DNA from: Varroa destructor
Taxonomy: Eukaryota; Arthropoda; Arachnida; Mesostigmata; Varroidae
DNA length: 64,000 bases
Reading direction: 5' to 3'
NCBI RefSeq assembly: GCF_002443255.2
Contig: NW_019211456.1
Location: 11,926,229 to 11,990,228 of the forward strand
The position numbers and the translations under genes are program-made. The stretch's first letter is position 1. Each line of letters opens with the position of its first letter. Of the stretch, positions 1-10,540 are shown in pieces. The notes beneath the pieces are model-generated. The model worked only from the letters and a program-made list of their open reading frames with translations, ran no database searches and had not been told where the DNA came from.

Positions 1-353
1 AGATTTAACGATCAACTGTGATTGCTAGTAACGGATTTATGGACATGGCAGTTGAATAAAATAGATGATTGGCGCTTTGATTTCAAATGTCGTATATATA
101 CTTTATATATTGAAACAGCTTTAGAAACGTAACTGACGCACCTATATGAGGCGACATTATACGACCAAGGCTGCGTGCGAACGCCATTGGGTATAGATAT
201 TCTTTTGCTTTTTGCACCATTTGCCACGGGTATATTTTTAGCAAAAAAATGGCAAGAAGAAATATTTATTTCTGTACATAAGATGATTCGTTTACAACAT
301 AGGTGATATTTCAAAGCCATCCGGTTCCACTCGTGCACGATTTACCTTTCCTT

Positions 354-384
<31 letters not shown>

Positions 385-446
385 TGCTATAAGCAACCAC
401 GGAAATCGACTTTCTAACAATTTTCGTTGGTTTCACTTTTATGCAG
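1..446 (+). other. Intron upstream of the first visible btsz exon
   Basis: AT-rich sequence with no recognised exon. It contains a TA-dinucleotide microsatellite at 358-386 and ends in a good acceptor at 446. It is presumably the 3' end of an intron whose 5' exon lies outside the window. Confidence 0.6.
358..386. repeat. (TA)n microsatellite
   Basis: Uninterrupted TA repeat of about 29 bases, 60 bases before the acceptor of the first visible btsz exon. Confidence 0.95.
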
Positions 447-631
447 CTGATGAAGCATCCGAGCCTGGAGGGTCGCCAGGTTTACGCTCCGCACGCTTCC
501 GTGTTCGGGGGGGGCGCGGCTCGGACGCAGATTCCGCTTCCTCGAGCGACAACCTTCATAAATTGGGTGGATTCTCGAAGAGTCACACCAGCCTCTCCAC
601 ATTGGGATCAACGACCACCGTTAACCATCCG
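447..631 (+). CDS. btsz: btsz exon: Ser-rich linker before C2A
   Basis: Acceptor TTTTATGCAG at 437-446, donor GTAAGT at 632. The frame runs through [17 protein letters not shown] and [16 protein letters not shown], a Ser-rich stretch like the linkers that precede C2A in Slp proteins. It begins with two bases of a split codon and ends in phase 0. The overlapping frame starting at ATG 441 is open too, but it has no family resemblance and does not join in phase to the C2A exon. Confidence 0.7.
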
Positions 632-852
632 GTAAGTCTTATAGTCTCAAGCTCTACCAGCTTTCGGATTTCAAATGATTGAAAACAGTGAATTTAAATA
701 ATATACAACTGATTGCTTCACGTCCCGCAGTTTGATGAGCGGTTCATTTATTTTTGAGGTAATATATTTAAACGTGCTCTACTAATACTAACAGTATAAT
801 TTACTAATAATGTGATTTATTATGTGCGCTAATTTACCATAATTTAGTTAGC

Positions 853-883
<31 letters not shown>

Positions 884-3800
884 GTGTGAAGTGCAGATGT
901 TCGGATTCTCTGTTTTTCTATAAGCAGTCTATATACAAGTCTTTATATAGGAATGAACAGACGGGGTTGTCTTCATTTTTTAGCGGCGTTGAATAGGCTA
1001 AGTCTAGCATATTCATTATCTATGGACCGGAAGTCACAGATTTGACAATTGAGAATCTATTGGCTGAACTAGAACACTATGCGTTCGTAACAGCTAGTTT
1101 AGCGGGTTGCATTACTAATTGTCCAGATAATATCTGATGTACTTAGGTATTGTGCAAGAAGCTAATTACGTTATGGCATGGTGCCACCCAACCCTTATTC
1201 GTAACGTAGCTAGCGACAATTGCCTCGGCTGTTGTCCTTAAGCAGGACTGCGCTTGCTCACTAGTCTCGATTCGAGTTGATTTTCGAAATTTGTCAAAAA
1301 TAAAATTGGTTCATGGTCATAAAAAACCTCTGACTCCGAAAGTAAATAAGAAAAAGACGTTATATATATTTATAAAAAAATTTTATTTCAAGTCGTCTGG
1401 ATAGTATTTCCTGCTAAGGCAGGTTACTGACTCCGTTGTTCAGGCCTAGACCCTACGTCATTCTTAACATAGAATAGCCGGTATTACCTTCCTAAGAACT
1501 ACATCGTTGTTTATCTAATGGCTAATAGTGTATCTGCGGTGGAGCAGTATACGTTCAGCGTGAACGTTTTCTCAGCTCTTTATGCTACTAGCCATATCAA
1601 GCTACTGTTCATTTTTACCATCAAACGCTCTTGAAATAATCTATTCCGCCCTGAGTCAACGATCACTATAAGCAATTCTAATGATATCCATGAATCCTTT
1701 TTCTAGCAGAGAGAAACTATCCTTTAGTGTGCCAAAAAAATAAATAATAGATTTTAGCTTTACAGACCAATATTAAAGAAGTGAGACTTTCCCTGCGTAA
1801 GCGACGGGATTTAAACATCCAACAAGCTATAAAACGATCGATTTTAGCTAGCATGCACTATATTTCGTTTATTATAATATTGTAATTAAAGCAGTTCCGG
1901 GGAAAATGAAGAAGCACAGGAACGAAGGGGGGGGGGGGGTAAATTTGTACGCATCATTACGAAGATTAAACATGGCGATTGTTGAATCTATCTTGAACAT
2001 GTAGCATGGTTATCTTATGGTTGCTAGATTCCTAATGATAGCAAGCCCCACTTTCGGTGTTAGGCATTTAATCCATTGTATTTCCCATAACTCTCTGAAA
2101 CATTTGCGGGGTTGCGCTAGTGCAGTAATTTCGTTAAGAAAGCATGAAAGTAGAAGGGCCTTCCGTGATAATGGCTCCAATAGCATGTGTTTAAATACTG
2201 TGCCTGACTACCGGACAGAAGTTCGTCGAATAATTATCTCAAGTAAAATTTAGATAAAAATCTGGATATAACGATTTCGACCTATTGTAGCGTAATTTTC
2301 ACCGCCCACCCTGTGTTTGCCTTGGGCTAAATGACAAGTAAAGTGAAACAGAATCATTGCAGTTATGTATTGCGGCTCATAAGCAGCGGCCATGAATATA
2401 TAAGAAACAGTATTACTATCACATTTTCAATGTCATACGAAGTCCACGCTGCTAACCGGTTTCAAAGGCCTAAATGGAGAACTTGTAAAATATAAGAATG
2501 TCAATGCAAAATGGCTTTTTTTTTGCAGTACCCGCAAATAGAATTTTTACAACTAAGGATCCCAAGTTACAAGGTATTATTTTTATATATATATATGAAC
2601 ACAAGTGTTCTTTGCTTTAGCATCTATGTATAGACATGGCAAACGGGGCGGAATACTTACATTAGACCAGCAGGTCTTCTCAGCGGCACAATCACTATCA
2701 TCAGGTGATTGATGCACAAAACGTGCCGTTTGTAGCAAACCGACATCGTAACGTTGTTGTTAGTGGTTTCACATGTTGTCTAATGTTAATTGCATTAATT
2801 TGGCTGTCGTTGGCAGCGGGTGTGTGTTGAATACGCGGTACGTAAAAACAAAAACATACACACACAGGCCAGGCAGACGTAAGCATTTTGTACTGCGACG
2901 TAGTTACGTAATAGTTCTTCCCTACCGTAGCATACCACAAAAGAAGCGTTCTTATCTACAACATTTAATCGTCCCATGCGACTTGTCGTAAGGCGATCTT
3001 TCAGTTATGATCATATGAGCATTTTTATGCCCGAGTAGGCTATAAACAACAGGATGAAATTAAATAAAGACGTCTCGCTAGCCTTTAGTCGTAAATACGA
3101 ATACCAACTTCCACTCGCGCTAGTTCATCCTCTTCGTAACCGTTCAGTCAAATGGAATAGGGAAAAGGTCCACTTTGCAGCCGACATCGTCGCCTGGTAC
3201 CGCCGTCAAGTTCTATCGAACGAAATTCGTATCTACCTCTGCTGTGCTCCTCTAGGATGTCGCATTGTGGAGTGGACAATAATTGTTCACGCTAACTACA
3301 GTAGCAGCATTAATTGAGACCGTAACATAATTTATTTTAACAGCGACACGTATCAACGACAGACACGTTTTTGTCGATAGAAGGGTAAGACGACGGCCGA
3401 AGCTTTGGCGCCAATCGTCGCAATGAACGTTGCAAACGCTGGATATACCGCCGCTCGGTATCTGAAGCTGCCGTTATTCTCGTGCGAGTGCTGTCACCAT
3501 TGTTTTTCTGTTCTTAGAGAAGATATCGAAAATCACAGGGCGATGCAAGATGGCCTATATTGCTTCTACGTTGCGCGATTATTGATTTTCTTCGCACTGT
3601 TGCTGCGTGTCTACTTGTGCCGACGATCGGCTTCTCTTTTATAAGAAGACAAGCAGCAGTGGCAACATCAAAAATGATAACAATACCTTAGTGTTTGACG
3701 ACTTCAAGGACCATCAAATGTGCCCAGTCAAGCACGCTGACACGCCTGCAGGTGCAAAATACATGTGCTTTCATGACGCACATAGTCACGCTAACACTAC

Positions 3801-6800
3801 AAATTGAAAACAATTTCCGAATGATAGCCGTAACGATTGTAGTAATAATGGCAGTACAAACAGCAGTAGCGAATATTGGTGAAAGTTAAATATTGCCAAG
3901 AGCAGCAAGTTCATGTCACAACCGCAGCAGCTAACGGTTGTTGTATGCAGACGGGGGCTGGGGGTAGCGAAGGAACCGTCGCCAGCGGTAGCTTGTGTCT
4001 CGCTAAACAATCAACGACTGCTGGCGAGGCAATGCCGCATGGCCGTTATAAGATGGATGGCTGTTGCTGTGACTGCTACGGGGGCAAATGAGCTCGCGTT
4101 GAATCCTCCGGCTAACCCGCCTGTGCCCAAGGCGGCCCGTATTGCCTCGCCCACCGCCTGCCCTTCACAGTGAATCGTGTGAAGCGAAATTTGACAATAA
4201 CGCCGATGACAAGTAACGAGCTTGGAAGATATTACGATGTGCATGTCCTGCTAAGCAAGCAAAACTGCAATCGGATAGAAAAAAAGGCAAAGATGTAGAT
4301 TATGGCTGATGATCATCGTGATGATGTTGGCCGTATAAAATTGAAGGTTCATTGACGGCAGAGATAATGACGATTTTCGTATTTTCATAATTCTATATGA
4401 GATACGGAGGCGTTACACAGACAAAATGGTTGTTATTGCGTCTATTAGCGATGTTGCCACCGCCACTTATTATAGAAAAAGTTAGCAAAAAACGAAGCTT
4501 ATATAGAAGGATGAAGGTTGAAGTCTTTGGTAGCTCTGCTGTTGCAGCTGATGTCAGAGCAAATGGAAGTGCGTCGAAATGAATGAAGATGTTTATGTTT
4601 GTTTCCTTACAGAGCAGTGATGGAAATTTTCTCCACTGCTTTGACTGTGACACATTTCAATGCGGTTTATTGGTTATCGCAAATTTTCACATTACAGAGA
4701 AAAGACACAAACGTCTACAAAACGTTCCTAGTAATGCCGTTCTGATTTTCTTTACATTCACGTGCGGATTTTATCGGTACCTTTTATTGAGCGATTAGGA
4801 CGCATTCTGCTAAACGTTGCTTTTCGGAAAGAAACACTGAAGTGCTAGGGTAAGCTTTCTGAGGACCTGGATCAAAAGGGATAATTGTATTTTTTTTTTA
4901 CCAGAGGGCGTTGATATCGAGTACATATACCCTTTTAGAAGGTAGCGCTCGGTAAAAGACGCCACTCACTGAGTCACTTTTCTAAGTCGTATGAAAAAAA
5001 CTCGACGAAGTGACTTTAATAGGCAGGCCGTATTTCAATTTTCGCACACATATAGAAAAGTGACATCGTTTCACATACATAGACATTTCACTTGGAACTT
5101 TTTATTGTTGTAACATACAATTGGGCGATATCATGTTCAAGTATCGCAGTTAAGCCTGAAGAAATTTCCTGTACACTGCTGCTAAAGAAGAGGACAAGCA
5201 GATCCGTTCCAAAATGCTATAGCTACATATATCGATGGTTTGATAGGGGAACAAGCCAGACTGGGGGCGATTAAAATATGAATACCGATCTCAATATCGT
5301 AGCTAGAAGGGAAAGAGCAATAAATTGCATTACCTGTCGCGTATTCCTCTATTCATGAGTGACTCCTTCAATATTTGGAACTACTTATGAAGCCTCGATT
5401 GGCCGATAGAGCTAATAAAATTTTAGATCAGGCTACGTGGAAGCTTGGATTGGACGCCTTGACGAGTGATGATCGTTACCTGTCTATTCGGTCACGCGAA
5501 CTACCGTCCAAAGGTAAAAGATACCGCATAACGTACATGGTTCATATGTGTGCTGTCGTCGTAAGCTTGCCGGAAACAAGTCTAGTTCGTGATGACCAGG
5601 CTAGAAGAATCGTTAGCGATGTCACTTTATTATTATTATACTACACAAATCAGTGTCTGACACTGGCGAAAACAGCGCATTCGCTGATGTCCGCTGGATA
5701 GGACCTAGTCGTAATAATAATAATAATAATAGTTATAGAGTATTGATGACTGCTGATTCGTCCTGTAAAGAGAGCAAATGCACCTTTCTCTGCTTCTTAC
5801 TAAATTAATGTACATCCAATCTTGGGCATGCTGTGATGGACGCCTGCGTCTTCAGGGTGGTCGTTCGGAAAGTATGACATCGGTATATTCCGCAGCTGGA
5901 GGTGGTCGTTACGGGGCCGTGTCTGTAACCGGCGAAGTCAACTTTGGTCTTTCGTACGATCTCCAGCAGGGCGTCCTTAATGTCCTGATACGCGAAGCGA
6001 AAAATCTCGCAGCGGTCGATGAGAAACGAAATCGATCGGATCCCTATGTCAAGGTAAGCGCTAACATCAGCCTTAGGACTTTTAAAGCTTGCATTCATAA
6101 TATAATAGTTGGAAAGAAAAGTCTTTATGTTAGTCATTTGATAAATTCGGCTGGTACGCGGAGTACCACTTATGCCAGAATGATACTGCAGTTTGCTTTT
6201 ACGTCCTTTGAGATTCAGCTCAAGCTATCTATAAAACGGCACACTTATGACGAACATTTCAGAAGCTACAATGATAATGAATTTTACAGAGGTTATACAT
6301 TTTCCCTTAGAAAACGGATGTATCTTACGCTTGCTTAGCATCATAGCTCTACGCAGACTCGGCGGTAGCTCTTAAAACCAAACGACCATTTACTTAAACT
6401 GACACAGGTCTAGCACGAAGTTGGTACCTGTACTGTTGAGGATCATCGAAATCAGCAAAATCCTACTCTGATCTCTAAAGAACACACTCAACTGAAAAGA
6501 AACAACAGATCAGAAAAAAGTGATAACCTGCACGCGCTGGGATGCTATCTCATTGATGCTAAGCAATTGCTTTAAATTGCTTAGTGTCAATTAGATAGTT
6601 ATTTATCTATTAGTTTATTTATTAGATAATTAGATAGTAGATTAGTTACGCCGTGGGTAATAATGCAACTGAAAAAGACGTTTTAACACATTAACACGTA
6701 AACATTACGTCTCGCAACTGCGGTTCACCGATCAGATTTACTTCTTGCATCATTTAATAAAAAGCGAGTTCAGATGTATATATAAATGATTCGCTCTCTT

Positions 6801-9800
6801 TGCAGGTATATTTGTTACCAGATCGTAGTAAATCTGGAAAACGCAAGACAAAAGTACGGAAACACACGCTTAACCCTGTCTTCAACGAGGTAAACTTGTG
6901 CTAGAACACGTTGTGTTCTTTACACTTTCCTCACGTTCACTTCTAGCGATCGTTATTATAGATACGGGTTTCAGAAAAACGTTTGCCTGCAGTTGTTTCG
7001 CACTGTTTTTCTCTGATGGATGAATGAAATTTCTGATGGAAGAATTGCTTGTGAGGCTACGAGATTGGTCGACTATCAAATTGCGACACCGCCAAAAAAA
7101 GCTATTGCTGTAGTTCGATGCGGTCGCGTCATGGCGTATTTCTGGCCCACCATTTTTCATCTTCGCTTGTTTTTTCAAAGGTGCTGCGCTTCTCGGTGGA
7201 ACGCACCGAGTTGACGTCTCGAACCTTGTGGCTTTCGGTATGGCATTGCGATATGTTCGGCCGAAACGACTTCCTTGGGGAAGTTATGAAGGACCTCTCG
7301 TCGGATATGCTTGAAACCAATACTTCTCACTGGTACCCGTTGCAGAAAAGGGTAAGAGCTTGTCTTTGGTCTAGACACCTATATTATATAGCCGTCTTTC
7401 CTATAAGTTTGCTTTAAAACGATTATTAATGGTATCTTATGTATTTTAACTACCCTACAGCATCTGGCGTTGCTTGCTATCTGTGCAGCTTCTCTGAATA
7501 TGACTTGAAAACATTTTAATTAGCGAAATGTTACATAAGAAGAACCGGTAATCGCCAACTCTAACTAGAACTTTAACTATATAATAAATAAACAATGGAA
7601 GATTCCACTCCATTCAAGTTCCGCATCGCAAACTTCTCCCCGCATAAGTCTCTGCTTCAGCGAGAGCAGAAACATCGGTATCTGACAGGCTCAACTAGGA
7701 GCTTTCTCCAGTCGTTTGACTTTGGATTTTACCGCGGTCTTTTTTCGACTTCATGCAAATCTTCAGCGCGCTTTATTTCCAAGATTGAAATTGGAACGAC
7801 TAAGCTTCATGAGCTAACCGCTTCTCTGGCAATCACACTGTTGTAGAACTCTGACATTTCGACCGTCTCACACTACCTTTATTGGATTATAAAGAAATTG
7901 ATTTACTCAATAAAAATCTCGTGAGAAAAAAGGATCAAGTAAGCCTAATTACATTTGCGGCATTGCTGGAATATTATATAAGAGTGGAATAATTTAACAC
8001 ATAATAGCACCCGCTTTATTTTACAGTATATTTTCTCGAATCAAAAATTAATTGCCAATATATCACCACTATATTACCGAAGTGTTTACTATTTGTCACT
8101 CTGCTGTGTGCAAGTAGTCGGTATCTTTTCAGTTTATATAGATCTATTTGAAAATGCGCGCGCATAACAGGTTAAAGCGTTGATTCAACAAAAGTTACCT
8201 TAACAAACAAGTTCTATCTTAGCCATTTCACAAATTTCGAGGTATTGTAATGTGCATGCCTCAATATGCTCTCCGATATCGAAATTTGCAGAATGAGAAA
8301 TAGTGCCAGAAATGTGTGTTCGAAGTTAAACTGGCGTAATGCGTTTGATTCCATTTTTATAGTCGACGGGTTTCTCGAAGTATACATATTTGGGATCGTA
8401 TAAGAGCAAAACATCGACATTTCAATTTGAACTTTTTAGCCTCTCGCAGAAAGAGGCCTGGACCGCTGTCCTAAACTCCCGCAACGATACATAGATGCGG
8501 GAAAACCTGTTTGTGGAAGCTAGTTGTGTCGCCATATTCTGTTGCCAACATTTCCGTTTCCACTAACGACGGATGATATTGTCATAGTGCAGTACCAACA
8601 ACTGCTTTGATTGATTTTTTTTGCGATACTGTAGATAGTTAAAAAAAATGATAGCGTAAAAATTAACAGCAGTGGCGATATCTATACACAGACACACACA
8701 CATACTAACGGGAAAGTACAAGAGAACGAGAGATCAACGATAATGTGATATAGAGATCTCTTTAGTTTTGTCTTCGAAAGGTAGCTAAATTTCTCCTTTT
8801 ATATTGCATTCAAAATAGTTGCACAGGCATTATCCTATATAATATAACTAATATTATAAGTGGATAATTAAAATCTTTGCAAACATGAAGTGGAGCCCTT
8901 CGAATTGATTTATTGTTGATGACATTCTTTATATGATATATAGAGTTTATGGAGTTTATGGAGTCGGTGGAACTGGAACACAGCCACTGAGGCGGCCTTA
9001 GTAGAACTTCATAGAATTTTACTCACTGAGTTCGTTTACAGGTGGATGCCATAGATGATGGATCGTTAGGCATCGGTGGAGGTTTGGGAGGTCCGTTGGG
9101 AAGCGCTTACAGAGGTGACTTAATGTTATCTCTTAAGTGGGCTCTTCATGACCATCGGCCCGGTAAAGGCTCACTGCACGTCATCGTTAAGGAAGCCTCG
9201 AATTTGCAGGCCACCAGATCGAATGGAACCTCTGATCCCTTCTGCAAATGGTGCGTACTCGTAGCATCCTGATAACGTATTACTTTAAATTGGCGATAAG
9301 AATGAGAGAGGTCACTGACCACTTGTTTGTATGTATTATTGCGTACTTGCTACATGTACCGTCACCTTTTCATGCTTAGCTTACGAGGTTACGCCTATAT
9401 GCCTACTTGATGTTCGAAAACGAAGAGGAGTCGTCAAAGTTAACTAATCTTCTATATTCGATGATATCTGTATTTTTACTGGACGCGATACAAGTTATTT
9501 ACTTCCGGATCGGCACAAGAGTAGCAAACAGAAGACAGCTGTGGCACGTCGTTCAACGACTCCCGTCTGGAATCATCCATTCGTGTATCACGACGTATCA
9601 TTGGCCGAACTGCGCGAACGTGCCCTTGAGCTTACTATCTGGGACTACGATAAAATTACCTCCAACGATTTTCTCGGCGGGGTTCGACTATCGTTAGGAA
9701 CTAGTAAGTAATTGTTGTCCAAATAGCATGTTTAATAATTCACTGCAATGAATCAATTCTACCCCACCTAGTTCTTTTTCATAACAAAAAAAAAAACATT

Positions 9801-10070
9801 TTCAATAAAAAGATATATGATTACACGCGAGAAGATTCCGACGTACTTTTCCCTTGGATAACTTTTACTTTTTACATCTGCTTATGCTGTCTGCGTTTAT
9901 TTCATTCGCTAATTTTAGGGAAAATATTTTCTATTACAGGAAAGTACCAGAATTCATTAGTTGATTGGATGGACTCACAGGGCGAAGAGATTCGACTTTG
10001 GCGTCAAATGCTTGACAAGCCAAATCAGTGGGTAGACGGTTGTCTTTTATTACGTGCTTCCATGAATTAA
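447..10070 (+). CDS. btsz: Bitesize / synaptotagmin-like protein, C-terminal part (tandem C2 domains), 7 exons, 5' partial
   Basis: Exons 447-631, 5856-6053, 6806-6889, 7181-7351, 9042-9250, 9495-9703 and 9940-10070 (stop TAA 10068-10070) join in phase into 394 codons. In this fragment residues 1-85 are a Ser/Gly-rich linker, about 86-205 are C2A and about 237-375 are C2B. Both C2 domains carry the YLLPDRxKSxKxKT strand typical of the Slp/bitesize family. The C-terminus ([15 protein letters not shown]) matches the usual end of Slp C2B domains. Members of this family bind acidic phospholipids through C2 domains; vertebrate Slps are Rab27 effectors, and Drosophila bitesize organises apical actin and junctions. 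The N-terminal Rab-binding region, if present, lies upstream of the window, and the first visible exon starts with two bases of a split codon. Missing small exons in the 5.2-kb intron cannot be excluded, though 631 and 5856 are phase-compatible. Confidence 0.9.
853..882. repeat. (AAT)10 microsatellite
   Basis: Ten perfect AAT units in the btsz intron. Confidence 0.95.
1927..1939. repeat. G13 homopolymer
   Basis: Thirteen consecutive G in an otherwise AT-rich intron. The length is likely to be unstable or error-prone. Confidence 0.9.
5712..5731. repeat. (TAA)n microsatellite
   Basis: About six and a half TAA units, 125 bases upstream of the C2A exon. Confidence 0.9.
5856..6053 (+). CDS. btsz: btsz exon: start of C2A
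   Basis: Acceptor GCGTCTTCAG ends at 5855, donor GTAAGC begins at 6054, phase 0 at both ends (66 codons). It encodes [19 protein letters not shown] followed by [11 protein letters not shown], the standard lead-in and first strand of Slp C2[18 protein letters not shown] is calcium loop 1, with both Asp positions (AVD and SDP) present. Confidence 0.9.
6054..6805 (+). other. btsz intron within C2A
   Basis: An intron of 752 bases. The open frame continues to 6338 past the donor but loses all C2 resemblance. It contains a 10-bp inverted repeat (6559-6568 with 6575-6584, 6-base loop) and AT-rich tandem-like TTAGATA/TTATTTA sequence just downstream. Confidence 0.7.
6806..6889 (+). CDS. btsz: btsz exon: C2A central strands
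   Basis: 28 codons, acceptor TCTCTTTGCAG ending at 6805, donor GTAAAC at 6890. It encodes [19 protein letters not shown] then HTLNPVFNE. This is the Lys/Arg-rich C2 beta-4 strand that binds phosphoinositides, followed by the conserved NPVFNE turn. Confidence 0.92.
7181..7351 (+). CDS. btsz: btsz exon: end of C2A
   Basis: 57 codons, phase 0 at both ends, acceptor TTTTTTCAAAG ending at 7180, donor GTAAGA at 7352. [20 protein letters not shown] carries loop 3 of C2A: two loop-3 Asp residues are present, but Cys sits before the first. HWYPLQKR closes the domain. Confidence 0.9.
7352..9041 (+). other. btsz intron between C2A and C2B
   Basis: An intron of 1.7 kb with no recognised exon, repeat family or RNA gene. 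The 83-codon frame at 7595-7846 and the 68-codon minus-strand frame at 8214-8420 show no familiar motif. Confidence 0.6.
9042..9250 (+). CDS. btsz: btsz exon: interdomain linker and start of C2B
   Basis: Acceptor TTCGTTTACAG ends at 9041, donor GTGCGT at 9251, and it ends two bases into a Cys codon. After an acidic and Gly-rich linker ([14 protein letters not shown]) comes [14 protein letters not shown], the first C2B strand. [16 protein letters not shown] is loop 1; the first loop-1 Asp is absent, while the SDP Asp is kept. Confidence 0.9.
9495..9703 (+). CDS. btsz: btsz exon: C2B core
   Basis: The acceptor is an unusual GATACAAG ending at 9494. It is chosen because the first T completes the Cys codon and gives [20 protein letters not shown] in frame. 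[16 protein letters not shown] and [18 protein letters not shown] follow, the latter with three loop-3 Asp residues. Donor GTAAGT at 9704; the exon ends one base into an Arg codon. Confidence 0.92.
9940..10070 (+). CDS. btsz: btsz last exon: C2B C-terminal helix and stop
   Basis: Acceptor TTTTCTATTACAG ends at 9939. The exon completes Arg, then encodes [33 protein letters not shown] and CLLLRASMN before TAA at 10068-10070. The Trp-rich end is the expected Slp/bitesize C-terminus. Confidence 0.93.
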
Positions 10071-10540
10071 TTGAACGATATCCGCTAACATCGCAGCATA
10101 ATGAAGAGCCATCGTCGTTCAGTTTGACGAGTTGCGAGCGTAGCAGCTACACTCCTGAAAGATAGAAAACAGCAACGACACAATAATATTTCGGCAACAA
10201 TATGAGCGCCAGCCGGCCACGTAACGATGGAGAAAACATTGATCTGTGGCAGAATTATATAACGAAGGCTATTATGTGTACATTAGGTTCGAGTATCCTT
10301 TTGCAGTTAGCTCAGGAACGACGAAAAAGAAGGAGCGATATGAATGGGTCGAGAAGAGATCCAAGGACGACGATAGCCTTGCAACTGCTACATGTGGTCG
10401 TTGTGAACGTTAGAAATATTGAAGAAAACGCGCATAGACGCCAATTGTGGATAGCGTCCAGAAGCGTGAAGCGGCAGTAGCAGGTGGTGTTGTATCATAT
10501 TGACCGATTCTGCATAATAAATACATACATACACATACAG
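10071..10540 (+). other. btsz: Probable 3' UTR of btsz with polyadenylation signal
   Basis: An AATAAA hexamer lies at 10516-10521, about 450 bases after the stop, and is the first I see downstream. The 92-codon frame at 10202-10480 lies inside this UTR and has no recognisable content. The exact cleavage site is not determined. Confidence 0.55.

Larger units (their letters stand above)
632..5855 (+). other. btsz intron, 5.2 kb
   Basis: The intron lies between phase-compatible exons. It contains an AAT trinucleotide repeat (853-882), a 13-base G run (1927-1939) and a TAA repeat (5712-5731). Several open frames of 60-109 codons (for example 3054-3317, 3913-4173 and 5375-5701) have no recognisable motif or partner splice sites. 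I see no nested gene or transposon in it. Confidence 0.7.

Noticed and set aside
5375..5701. 109-codon open frame inside the btsz intron
   Set aside because: No resemblance to any Slp segment and no acceptor/donor pair in the right phase.
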